Part shown: piece by piece, positions 12,501 to 24,457 of the stretch | Layout of the letters: every line of letters begins with the position of its first letter | How positions within the stretch are numbered: position 1 is the stretch's first letter | From: Bugula neritina | Taxonomy: Eukaryota > Bryozoa > Gymnolaemata > Cheilostomatida > Bugulidae | Direction of reading: 5' to 3' | Assembly: GCA_964035545.1 (NCBI GenBank) | Contig: OZ037765.1 | Coordinates: 31,022,504 to 31,086,503 of the forward strand | DNA: 64,000 bases | Position numbers and translations under genes: made by a program | Notes under the pieces: model-generated | Database searches by the model: none | What the model saw: only the letters and a program-made list of their open reading frames with translations | What the model was told of the DNA's origin: nothing

Positions 12501-15500
12501 ATCAGACTTGCAGGTGTTTTTGTGAAAGGCTGCCCAGCTTTGTTCAGGTATAAAGTCAATATTTCTGAACAAAAGGCAGCTATGCTAATAAGTCTATAGG
12601 CAGCAATAAACATGCCCCATAAAACCTTTATGAATAATTAGTTGACTTTGAAAAAGACCGAAAGACACACAACTTTTCTGTGAAATAATAATCCAGGTAG
12701 GCTAAAACAATATTCATTGTTAAAATGTAGATAATGGAGCTGCTACAGCAGGGTAATATGGAACGAACCCAGGAACCTACCAAAGCTAATCAAACGTCAT
12801 CGCGTTCCCATGCCGTGCTCCAAGTTACCGTCAAGCAGAGAACTCGGGCTAGGGGCATCAATTCACAGGTAGCACTTGGAGTTGTTAGTAGAAGTTTATT
12901 TACTTAAAAATCTAATAAAATGAATGAAAGTTTAGGTTTAAGGCTTACCCCCTATTCACACTTACCGTATTGTTCGCCGTAACAGCAGATATCAGCCATT
13001 TTTACAAATGTCTGAGCTTCCTGTACGGTATTGCGGTACGGTAGGATCAAGCACTGCTTGATTAAAAAATGTTGCGGCGAACTCCTATTGGACAGAAAAA
13101 CTTTTGCGTTAATTCATTGTATATAATTGTCCAATGAAGTGTGATAGATCGTACCTAATAGCGGACATTGAGAACTTCAGCCCGGACACATTAAAAATGG
13201 CTGATATTTGCTGTTATGGCGTACGATACGGTAAGTGTGAATAGGGGGTCATTATAAATAATAACTTGAAGAGAGTTGAAGTGGTTACACTAGGATTTAT
13301 CATCATATACTTCCTTTGATACAGCTCTCTGTATTTTACTCAAAGAGATTAATAGAGTATATTTACAAACCTGACTTTTATTGTTTGAAGCTGATCAAGG
13401 AAATTAAAACAAACTAACAATGTTTGCTGCCTGCTGCTATATGTGGGTGTTGTGTTATGAGAACTGAATGGTGCTGCTGTTTTAGTTAAAACTATTTTTA
13501 TTGTGGCGAACAATTTCTTGTGTTAGTTCAGTCATCTTGAGTTCAATTTAACAATTATAATTGATAGTTTTGTGCAACATAATTCAACCTTCCAAAAGCT
13601 TTATATGTTATTGTAAATTGCAACTTTGTTTTGTGGTTTTGACTAAAAAGAAGCTAATGGTTATAATTTTTAATAAATTATACTTCAAGAATTTGCTACT
13701 AAATATTTTGCTCCGCTTTGTTAAACTATAACACTAAATAAACAGTTGCAGTACCTATACATATACCTATACTACATAAACTAGATACACCATGTGTGTT
13801 ATTATGCTGCCGCAGGTGAAGGTTGGCCGTCTCTTCCTCGTAGACCTGGCAGGCTCCGAGCGAGCTGCCAATACTCAGAACAGAGGGAAAAGGATGGTGG
13901 AAGGAGCTCATATTAATCGTTCTCTTTTGGCTCTGGGCAACTGCATTACAGCCCTGAGTAGGTTTATTTCAGTGTTCATAATATCCTAAGGCTATACATG
14001 AAGTTGATTCTACATGACGCTGTATTACGCTGGTCTAGTTTTCCCCACGAGTATAAAACAATGCGCTATGTTTAGAATTGCTTGTCACTTTCCTCCATCT
14101 AAAAGTACAGCATGAGTTTCAATGAAGGGCGAGGCATGGAGCTACCTGTGACATTGCGTAAACCTGGGTCTACTTTGCTTCCTCTCAGCTGTTCTATGTC
14201 ATCCGTTTACTCTGGGGGCATTTTTAAGAATACATACAATGCATATTTTGTTATTTGAACTTTTAGCCATCCTTGACAATTGGCATTCATGCAGACAAAA
14301 CTGATTCCTGTGAGAGAATATATTCGATATGAACTATGGTCATAGCTAGCTTTAATTCTTATTGTGTTGTAATAATGTTCAGTCAATTTCAAGCATTTTT
14401 ACTTGTTTTGTGTGTTAAATGTTGCAGCATGTAACATAATTTAAAGTATCTTTTTAATTTGTAATATTGGTCGAGTTTAATTCTGTAGTTATACATATTA
14501 TAATGAATACATTGTTTAATTATATGGTTATATATGTTGGTTGAACTGAGAGTCTATGTACATGCCTAGTGAATATCTTGTGGTGTGTTCGTAGGTGAGA
14601 GTAGTGACAAAGGTGCTAGAACTTACGTAAACTTTAGAGACAGTAAACTCACACGTCTGCTAAAGGATGCACTCGGTGGTAACTGTAAAACTGTCATGAT
14701 TGCCCACCTTGGACCTGCTAGCTTTCACTTTGAAGAGTCTAGAAATACCCTGCTATACGCCGACAGGGCAAAAAGAATAAAAAACAAAGTAAGTTTGTGG
14801 GTCCTAGCCGGTCGCATATCACTTTTCTAAAAAATAAATGCTTTTCACAGGTTATTTGTAGTGTTATGTTGAAGGTCCTGTCACAGCCAGTAGTAAATGT
14901 GAAAGGTTCTGTTGACATTTTCACTTTTTGATGTTTTCATTTTTTTATTACCTAATCACAAAATTAGAATATCTGTTTATGCAAATAGCTTATTGAAAAG
15001 AAAATTTTAGAATCTGCACAAAGTATTTTTATTTGATATTTTTGTTTATTGCTGATGCTTCTGAGGTGTTTTATGCGGGTTTTTAAAACCAAGAAAAAAG
15101 TTGGCAAAATTCAGTTACTGAGTGAAATGCTTCTAGCTGCATTCTTTGTCACTAATAAATCTTCTAACTTTCTTAGAATGGTTCAGAAATTGTAAAGCCA
15201 AGGCTCTAGAAATTGAATTATTTATTTCTTGAAAATATTGCTTAGAATACTTGCTATGTAGTATAATTTTCTTGTCAAATCGTATTATTGTCGTCACTTT
15301 GCAAGCTGTAAACTGGGAGGTTTCAACTGATAAACAAATTACCTGAGGTGAACGCATTGACCTGCTATGATACAAAGTCAAATGGTATACAATGAATAGA
15401 GTGTCACTATCTGCAGGCATCATTGTATCAATATGTGAACGGGTCAGCGATTTCAAAAGTATTGATTGTAGAAGAACTATCTAGTGCAGTGGGATGTCAC

Positions 15501-15615
15501 TTTATGTCCATACTTTAATTATTTATAGAAAGAGACAACCTTATTTTCAGCTGCTATTATTTGTGTCAGCTTTGTAGTCCTCAGCAAGCATATGGCGTCA
15601 ACTCCCTCTTGAGTG

Positions 15616-15672
<57 letters not shown>

Positions 15673-18600
15673 AAAATATACTGTAATGTGTTACAGGTGA
15701 GGAGAAATGTGGAGGATGTCTCCTATCATATTGCGCAATACACTCAGATCATATCCGAACTGAGAAGTGAGATTGAAAGGTTGAGAGCAAAAGTGTCGAT
15801 GACGGTAACAAGGCAGCCCACCTCTGGTATTCAAGCTGTTCAGAATGAGGTGTGACTTATTTAAAGTTCAAATTGATTTCATAAAACTAACCTTTCTTGT
15901 GTATAAAATAGGGGTTAGAGCTTTGCCTAGTAAACACGAGGTCATGGGTTCGAGCCCAGACAAAGGCCATTGGTGATGTTAGGAAGAGCATCCAGTCATA
16001 ATTGCTCCTGTTGCCTTTCCACCAGGGATAGCGACTATAAACTTGCGTGAGTTTTTTTTCCTGTGTATAAAATATTAAGAAATGTCAACGTAACTAAATT
16101 GTATAATTTCCAGGTGTTACGGAGTGCCAACGACCAGGAGTTTTTCAAGCAGAAGGAGCAGCTTATGTTGACTTTCCAGGAGCAAATGGCTCTTCGGAGA
16201 AAGCTGATGGATCTGAACAACTCGAGTACAGAGATTGAGTCAGAGATCAGTCGCCAAGCCTTACTCATCAATGACTGGGAGAGTGAGCAGCTCAAGGCTA
16301 AGGAGGTGAGCTTGTTTCTATGCTTTATTACGTAAGAATATAAAGTTATATGAAAAGTTATTTGACGTGTGTTAAACAGTGTGTATTTCATTGCTAGAAA
16401 TGCTACTTAGAATGTCGTTAGATTTGTACTTGCTAGTAACTTCTAGTGAATTAAATAACTAATAGCATTACAACGTGAAATCCTTTTAGAAACGTAACCA
16501 GATTAAACAGTAAGAAGTTTTATCAATATGTTTATGATATTGGCAATACCTTTCTTCAGTATAAAGATTAATTCTTAATGTATGTTTTAGTAAACATATA
16601 TATATATATACTTAACAGCAAATGAAATTCAAACTGAAGTTATATAGTGTATATATGTTGTGGATTAGATGAAGGAGATGGTGGGAAGTGGTGACAGAGA
16701 GCTGGACAAGCAGCTCGACTTGGAAGGCTACAGTTATGATGAAATAGAGCCCACCAATGTTAAAGATGCTAAAGCAGAACTACAAGTAATTCCTTACAAC
16801 AGAAATTGTTATAGTAACTGAAGGGACTGGCTAATTCGTGACTTCAAAATCTTGTTTTAATGAATTAATTTGTGAATCTTTTCTGAAAAATGTTGTGCAG
16901 TGACTCTACAAACATGAATCTTTCAGAATTAATTTTTTATAATACAAACCCTGCAAAGAAGATTTGAGACATACTTTGTCTAAACTGTAGGGTAAATAAA
17001 TAACCCGGTTTAGTGTTTCATTGCGTGCCATCGGTGTGACCATCTCTCTAATGTTTCCGGTAGGTTCTGCTATCTGACAAGAAGAAGACAGATAAGCTGA
17101 AGATGAATGTGACCAAGGAGCTGGAGATTGCTAGGCACAAGGCCAAGTCAGTGGAAGAGGTAAACCATCTACTCTTCCTAACGTACTACATAATATAATA
17201 GTAACTTCATACAAAATGTCATGTTACCAGATTTAATAAAGATGTTTTCTCAGCCTAAGTTCTTAGTATGTTTTAATGAATTTTGGTGTGAGTTGAAATT
17301 AACACGAATTTGCAACTTCCATTACTACTTTTATTTTCTAGAACACAGGCTACAGCTATCTTTTATAGCAACATAACACATAACACAATACTACTAGCAG
17401 TGCGGTAGATATTCCTACTAAAAATTTCCAACCATGCAATGGTATTAATCTTATAATAAAATAAGGGATGGCGTCACATGCCGTTCGTAATCAATTTCAA
17501 GGACATTACATCATGTCGTGCCACTGCTTCAAGGTGTGTCTTTAGATGGAAGTTTATTGATTGGAATTAATACTCGTGTCATACCCCTGAGCATGCAGTG
17601 TATTAGTTGTGTGTTTAGCAGCTTAACGTAGAATACTTTTAATTTTGTAAATATAATTCATTTCTTCAACAGCATGATCTCTTTACTTTGTACATACCCA
17701 TTCACATTCACAAGAAAAACTTGTTGAAAATAAATATTTATACTCCTCTTTTTAAAAATGTAGAGATTAGGTGATGGTAATAGAGTTTGTTGGTTTAATC
17801 ATTTTTTAGTTGATGTAATTTATTAAACACAAATAATTTGAGGTAGGTGCAGTAGTGGAGAAATTGAAAAAAGCCTGTGTTCTAGATTAGAAATCTAGCA
17901 AAAGAAGTTATGTTCTCGAGAGAATTTTAGCTCGCACCCCTAACTAAAGTTTATATAAAAATTTAAAGACTTTTGGATATCTTAATTTCTACAATACTTA
18001 TCCTAAATGAATAATTTAGTCTTGTTATATTTTATGATTCACACTTGCAAGGGGTTGTGGGATTTTTAAAGCCTATTTCCTCTTCTTGTATTAGTAGTTT
18101 CTCAACAATTTTGATTAATTTATTTTGTTAACAGAAATATCAAGTGTGTGAAATACATTTTTGAACTTTGAACTTTGATGAACGTGTCCATAGTATGATC
18201 ATGTAGGCAACTGTTTGCTTCTAGAACTTACCAAAGTACGTGTCCATAGTATGATCATGTAGGCAACTGTTTGCTTCTAGAACTTACCAAAGTACGTGTC
18301 CATAGTATGATCATGTAGGTAACTGTTTGCTTCTAGAACTTACCAAAGTACGTGTCCATAGTATGATCATGTAGGCAACTGTTTGCTTCTAGAACTTACC
18401 AAAGTACGTGTCCATAGTACGATCATGTAGGTAACTGTTTGCTTCTAGAACTTACCAAAGTACGTGTCCATAGTATGATCATGTAGGCAACTGTTTGCTT
18501 CTAGAACTTACCAAAGTACGTGTCCATAGTACGATCATGTAGGTAACTGTTTGCTTCTAGAACTTACCAAAGTACGTGTCCATAGTACGATCATGTAGGT

Positions 18601-21600
18601 AACTGTTTGCTTCTAGAACTTACCAAAGTACGTGTCCATAGTACGATCATGTAGGCAACTGTTTGCTTCTAGAACTTACCAAAGTACGTGTCCACGGAGC
18701 TACAGAAAGAAATTCTTGATCTTCTGCTGAAAATTCACGAGATGGAAATTCAGAATATTGAAAACACCTCCCAGCTTTACATCAAAGACAGTTTAATTAG
18801 TCAAAAGGATATAATCATTGCACGTTATATGGACTACAAGCTCATAGCGGATCACATTATTTCCCAACAACGAGCTCTTCTACAGGGTCAGTTTACAAGC
18901 GGTTCCAACCACCGGCTTATCGTGTATTTTGTAATTTACAATGGTGATTTTGTTATAAACTCCATTAATTGCTTTTTAGATCTTAGCACATAAACTTGTT
19001 ATTATAGTGAAAATTCATGTTTAACCACATTTTTCGGAACGTTTCAGTTTGGTTTTAACTATTTTCAAATCTCAGGATAAAATCAGACTTGCAATATTTG
19101 TCATATTTCTACAATGAACTTGCAGTCATCCAAGTTTCACCATCACATGTATGTCTGACTTCTCATGAATAATTAGTTGATATCAATTGTATTTCAACAA
19201 AAGATTGAAATCTTTTGGTCTATTAGATTTGACAGAAACTAATTTAGCTGAAGTAATAAAAGAAAAGAAAATTTGGCGCCTGCAACATTTACCTCCTAAT
19301 TGTGTGGCTTATCGATCTTTCAGAATTCAATAGTCTGTTCAATACGCAGTTTTGTTTATTATACAAAGTATTATTGATTTCTTCAACTTGTACTAGAGAA
19401 TCAATATATATATTTGTGTTATATGTGAAAGTGTACAACTGCAGTGTATGTACGTATAATGAATAATAATTACGTTTTGACTTTAAATTCCTTTGAAGAA
19501 AGTTAAGAAATTTAATGTTCCACTGCTCGCCACTTCCTTGCTTTTAATCTTGCATTTAAATTGTTAAACTATTATATTGTGCTGAATGATATTAGCAGTG
19601 CAGGAGGTGTATATCTAACTCACAGCCAGGCACTCTACTATTAAGGTGCTGCCACATGGAGCAGATTTGGCTGCCCGCAAAACAGCAAAATTTGTGCGAA
19701 TTTCATGTGGTCAGCACCTGAATAGATGTACTGTAAAGGTTCCTGTGGTAGTGATCTAATTAACTGAGTACTATTTAGTGATTCCGCTTTTTAAGTTTCA
19801 GTGGTAGTCTATCAATTTCTAGTTATTGAGAATAACTAGAAAGATTTCAACATGAATTAGTTTACATCACTGCGCAGGAAAGTCGTGGGCAAATGCGGTT
19901 TTGCTAACAACCTAATGTTGCATGTGGCAGATAACTCCCGCAGTTGATGTTTCTCGCATTGACTTGTAGAGCAAAGAGATCTGGTGATTCCTGCTGAACT
20001 CAGAGACTCCTACAGTTTATACCAGAATCAGTTGCAGCAGATAGAAGAAGTGCACAATGATTACAGAAATATTCTTCCTCCCATAAAGGTCTGTTCCATA
20101 GATACCAACCAATAAGCTGTTTAGATACAGTATATCAACCAATAAGCTGTCCAGATACAATATATCAACCAATCAGTTGCATTTGCGTTAATTCAGTTTA
20201 GTCTACCTGTTGGCCAGTTAAACTGATTTCTTATAATGACTTTACACTGATGTTAGTATATCTTTTTCTTTTCTATGTATAAAATATTTCCACATCTCAT
20301 TTTGTTGATCTGCTAATACAAACCTGCACCATCTATTGGGTTACGTTTATTAAATAGAAGCATTGTCTGGAATCATCAGTTCTCACTGTATATACTAGAT
20401 AGGCAAAAAAGCCGTAGTCTAGTGGCTAGATCACTGACTTAGTAAACACAGGGCAGTGGTTCGAATCCCAGTAAAGGCTATTGGTGATGTTGGGAAGGGC
20501 ATTCAGTCATAATTACTTTTTTCACAATAGAAAACAAGTCCTTAGCCCGCTTTAAAATTCAGGTTTTCTCACGGGGATGGTGGCTATAAACCCACATGAG
20601 TTTAATTAGGCAAAGGTGAAGATGAAGACTGAAGGCCTTACGTTTTAATTCAAAACAAGCAATTGATTTGGGATAGTATTATGCAAATTGAACTAAACGA
20701 GAGGAAAAGTAAACATTAATGTAATTGCTATGTTTTATGTATTTGCCATTTTTATTCATTTGATACTGGGTCAATGCATCTCATCTTTCAGAGTATTTAA
20801 AGATGAAAACAAATCAAACAATGTGCCACTTTGTAAATCTTACGTTTTGTGCTGAATATTCAGTTCATGGAGCGATTGTTCCCATGTTATTCTAGTCCAA
20901 CTTTTTATACAAAATAATTACATGAATTATAATTCTTGAATTACATATTTTCTAATCAGCATAAACTTTTGTTTTTTAAAGAATATTTTTCATGATAGAT
21001 CTAGTAAATGGTGCTTTTGCATCGTATGGGTTGTTTCTTATTGTACTCGAATCAGATGGCTGTTGAAAAATATATGCAGTCGTTTATTATGTCTTCGCTG
21101 ACATGCATGTTTTTAAGTTGTTTTCAAATTAACTATCAAAGCTGGAGAAAGACTATCTAGTAGAAATGTTGAACAGATGTTATGATTAAGACAAACAGAC
21201 AGACAAATAGATGTTTGGTTATAATGCAAATTTAATTTCAGATGAGTTCCATTGTCAACCTGACAGAAATGAGTTCGTCCAGTCCCAACCTTGACCGTCT
21301 CAGTACTCTAGCAGAAGAGACTCCTTCTAGGTTCACATCCAGTTTCTCCAGACGTAACGTCAATGATCGCTCCCCGTAAGTGTGTCAACTGTTATTATTA
21401 TGCAATATATGGCATATGTATTTCATATGTTGTATCCTTATATGTATTGAATATGTCATATGTATTATACATGTTATAAAATATTTATATGCATCATATA
21501 TGTATTATATGTATTTGGATTATATGTGTTATATGTGTACTTGTTTTTTATGTTATTTTTTTTAATATGTATATGTGAGCTACATTTGTTTTGCACTGTC

Positions 21601-24457
21601 GGCCAGTATGTAAATTTTGAATTTTAAGTAATTCTATTTTATGCTTGGAGTAGAAGTGCTTTAGAGCAAAGGTTTCCGTTTTAGTCCTGCACGTAGTATA
21701 TAAGTGCGGAACACCCTACATTGTGCTTTATGTTCCTAGACTCAGTCTAAAGCTGCCCATAACACCAATGCTAATAGTTAGCCATAGGTAGTATAGTGCT
21801 CAACTCAGTAAAATTATTATTTAGAGTGATGGACTGCTCGGCTAACCATTCAACATTACACATCACACTGTATCTCAATGCTATTTCTGAGTGCTTTGCA
21901 ATACTGCTAAAAGTACAATTTTACTTTGCTGTTTATGTTTTCATGTATTAATGCACTTTTTATGAGATCTTGCAAGTTTCAAAAACTGATGGATTGAAAA
22001 TGTGTTTAGTGTACAAAATGGTTGTTTGATTGAATTTTTTTAATGACTCATTACGTAATATTTTCAGTCCTGACCCCCAAGAGGAAAAATTTTTCTCTGT
22101 CAGCCCGAGATCTTATGGAGTCAGAAGTAACGGAGTTATGCCCCACAATCTCGCCGTTTCTCCCGTAAAAGTCAAGAATAAAGAGGACACAATCTACACT
22201 ATCAGTATGAGATCCAACAGCATGGAATCTGTAGACAAGAGAGTATTTTCTCCAGCTGTGCAGAGCAGAGGGAGAAATGGGGACACTGCTGTGGCACCCA
22301 TAGTCAGTCAGGAGACGAGGGGCATCGCAGCTTTGGCAGCGGAGAAAAAGCGTCGACAACAGCAGGAAATTATGTCGAGTCGAATGAATCTACAAGAAAG
22401 AACATTTGTGTCAACGGCTCCTCCGTACGACGACAATGTGGACAGGAAGTTGACGCCCAGTCGGCTTGCGTCACACAATCTCGCGTATGGTTCGAGATAT
22501 AATTTGAATGATGACCTTGACAGTTATGATAACCGTAGCCAAAACACTGACGCTACTCCATATCGTGGCAGAAACCTCGAATCTTCTGTGGCTAAAGACA
22601 GCAGAGGTCAAAAGTCACAGAAATACAGGCCTCAGCCACTGTTGAGAGTTCTTAACAACGCGGCACCATTAAACAGCTCTAACTCTGACCGCCTTTCAGA
22701 TAAAACAACGGATGCTTCTATCAAGGTACGTGCCTATCGTACAGTAGACAGGGCTTATCAGTGGTTGATTTTCATGAGATTTACTCTTTCTTTCTGATTT
22801 TAAAGCATGGGCTCACTCAAAGCTGAGCAGTTGCTGTTTTTGTGCAGCTTTCAATTACCCCCCCCCATAATTTTCCCCTACTATATTTTTATTGTATTGT
22901 AACTACTTTTGCCCCCTCTCTGTGGTTCTACTTTGCACCCACTATTGACTCTCAACTTTCTATGTAGCATGAATATTGTGTGTTATGTTTGTTTTAAAAG
23001 CATGCATGCTAGTTTCAAAGCATTGGCCACAATCTCTATGCCTTGCCTACATTTGTATTATTTTTATTACATACTCTATTAGTATATTTATATTTTATTA
23101 TATCATGGTTTATCTCACAGCTTCTCCTCTCTCCCGGTGCACGTTATTGGCAGGTATAGTTTCAATGAATACGATACATTACAGCGTATCTAATTCACGT
23201 TTGTCTATGTTGTGCAGTTCTTGAAACTATATATCCTCTACATTATAGTTCCACTTCATATATTTGTATAGCTCTCTTCTCCCACACAAACAAGGAACTT
23301 CTGCTTAAACCCATGCTACCGCCCAACAATTCTCTCAGAACTAATTTCTCGTTGCCAAAATATTCTCTGCTAAAATATTCCATTAGGTCCTTATATAGGC
23401 TGTGTTATACAATATAGTCTTCCGATGTATGTGACGGGCTGTTGGTTAGACTAAATGTTGTTAGTTGAAGACTCGGTATTAGTATCTTGCTTTATACATT
23501 GTGGTGCTCCATGTTTGCTGTGATTCAAACTGTCTACACTTTTCTTTTACGAGATTTATTTTAAACTGTAAAATGCTCTATTGTTTTCTCTACTTCTGGT
23601 AATAATTGTTATAAATTTGAAGTAAAGAAGTGACTAAACTTACATAAATGGTGTAGCTATACATGCCTTTGTTTTAAAACACAATTTCAGTTTAAGAATC
23701 TAATATTATATTAGTCATTTAGTGTTGACTACTTTGTTGTACTTTGAGTAGTATCCTGTTTATGTTTTAGGCGGTGAGACACACGAAGAAGGCCCCAGCT
23801 GCGAGTAGAGGGAAGCAAGCAGCCTGGAAACCTCAAGAACCTAACAGACGAGCTCCTGGTAAACCAAGAACAAGTAAAAGTAAGTTTTACCACACTTCTC
23901 ATGACTAAGTGACCTAATTTTCTGGCAACTTAGTCGTCAGCTTGTTGCGTCAATTGAATAAAAATTGCTTAAAGCTATTTGCGCACAGTACAAAATGTTT
24001 CCATTTCTCTTTATGTTTCCAGACGTGTTCTTTTAACTAGAAAGACATCTACATGTTGTATTCACCCACCATTTTGTTCAAAAATTATTGTTATTTTTGT
24101 ATTGTGTTATGTTCTAGTTACATCACACTATTTAAAGACATTGGGAAATGCTTCCCTCAGTGAAACCCCACCTTATAAACCCGTCTCCAAAGCTGGTTAG
24201 TTATACATATCACATTATTCACCAGTATTCACTGTACATACATCTTGTAGTGTAGAAGAAGAACTTTTTAGTTTGTTTATTAGCCTTATGAAAGTAACTA
24301 TTTACTTCTATATCCTAAGTTTAGACCTTGGTATGTTTTTCTCATTTTAGGTAATGACCGAAGAAACGCTAAAGGTCAAGGTAAAACTCGACCCACAATT
24401 CCTTCCTCTTATCACAAAGGAGACATTGCTGTGTCTGGTTTCGGTCTCAGATATTAG
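9565..24457 (+). CDS. KIF19: Kinesin family member 19 (cilium-length motor)
   Basis: Twenty coding exons join in phase to 1008 residues (human about 998): 9565-9597, 9749-9829, 10060-10170, 10811-10898, 11209-11345, 11771-11896, 12731-12868, 13816-13957, 14595-14788, 15697-15849, 16114-16305, 16669-16785, 17064-17159, 18673-18886, 19970-20088, 21242-21375, 22068-22725, 23771-23879, 24118-24195, 24351-24457. The N-terminal motor has P-loop GATGAGKT, switch [10 protein letters not shown], switch [10 protein letters not shown], and [18 protein letters not shown]. The family-specific segment [19 protein letters not shown] identifies KIF19, a kinesin-8-like plus-end motor that depolymerises microtubules and limits motile cilium length. 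The neck [15 protein letters not shown] and the coiled coils match KIF19; the tail from exon 16 on is Ser/Arg-rich and unordered. The P-loop has Ala where most kinesins have Gln or Pro and Cys or Ser, but the GKT is intact. Introns hold a MITE (12948), a (TA)n tract, two SINEs and a 56-bp array at the exon 14 acceptor. Confidence 0.95.
12948..13248. mobile_element. Non-autonomous DNA transposon (MITE) with ~57-bp terminal inverted repeats
   Basis: A 301-bp element in KIF19 intron 7. The left end (ccccctattcacacttaccg...) and the reverse complement of the right end match for about 56 bases with only about four mismatches (left arm 12948-13004, right arm 13193-13248). There is no coding capacity. 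Flanks are tta on the left and tca on the right, compatible with an imperfect 3-bp target duplication as in PIF/Harbinger, but this is weak. The superfamily is not certain. The high arm identity suggests a fairly recent insertion. Confidence 0.85.
15618..15670. repeat. (TA)n microsatellite
   Basis: About 26 uninterrupted TA dinucleotides in KIF19 intron 9, ending some 25 bases before the exon 10 acceptor at 15696. Confidence 0.95.
15911..16058 (+). mobile_element. tRNA-derived SINE, copy 1 (internally deleted)
   Basis: The tRNA-like head includes the B box ggttcgagccc, followed by the conserved body caaaggccattggtgatgtt, aggaagagcatc and agtcataattgctcc, and the tail box gcgactataaac. It lacks the middle block (aataagtccttagcc...) found in the other copies and is also short at its 5' end. 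It lies in KIF19 intron 10. Confidence 0.8.
18182..18685 (+). repeat. 56-bp tandem array duplicating the KIF19 exon 14 splice acceptor
   Basis: Nine tandem units of exactly 56 bp (starts 18182, 18238, 18294 ... 18630). Each contains tgtttgcttctag followed by aacttaccaaagtacgtgtcc, which is the real 3' splice site and first 21 bases of exon 14. The true acceptor is the last one (exon start 18673); eight copies lie upstream in the intron. Units differ by a few bases: tatgatc/tacgatc and taggcaact/taggtaact. Where the unit reads aggtaact it also supplies a good 5' splice site, so acceptor plus donor would define a 38-nt microexon. Confidence 0.95.
19636..19727. repeat. Short inverted repeat (possible MITE remnant)
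   Basis: ctattaaggtgctgccacatg at the left and its approximate reverse complement catgtggtcagcacctgaatag at the right enclose about 50 bases. It lies in KIF19 intron 14. It could be a tiny foldback element or an end fragment; a related word, gcatgtggcag, recurs near 19920. Confidence 0.5.
20098..20182. repeat. Short tandem repeat after KIF19 exon 15
   Basis: Two and a half copies of a ~35-bp unit (caaccaataagctg...agatacagtatat) begin about ten bases after the exon 15 donor at 20089. Unlike the other arrays, the unit does not contain the splice site itself. Confidence 0.7.
20409..20612 (+). mobile_element. tRNA-derived SINE, copy 2 (near full length)
   Basis: The head has an A-box-like tagtctagtggctaga and B box ggttcgaatcc, with the tRNA-like spacing of a Pol III promoter. 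It is followed by the body (ggctattggtgatgtt, gggaagggcattcagtcataatt), the block aagtccttagcccgcttt, and the tail box ggctataaacccacatgag. It lies in KIF19 intron 15, same orientation as the other three copies. Confidence 0.85.

Noticed and set aside
18182-18685. Regularly spaced repeats resembling a CRISPR-like array
   Set aside because: Units are contiguous without unique spacers, the context is a eukaryotic intron, and the unit is explained by duplication of the exon 14 acceptor.
20409-20480. Possible tRNA gene (A and B boxes)
   Set aside because: It is the head of a SINE shared with three other copies; no cloverleaf acceptor stem closes and a SINE body follows directly.
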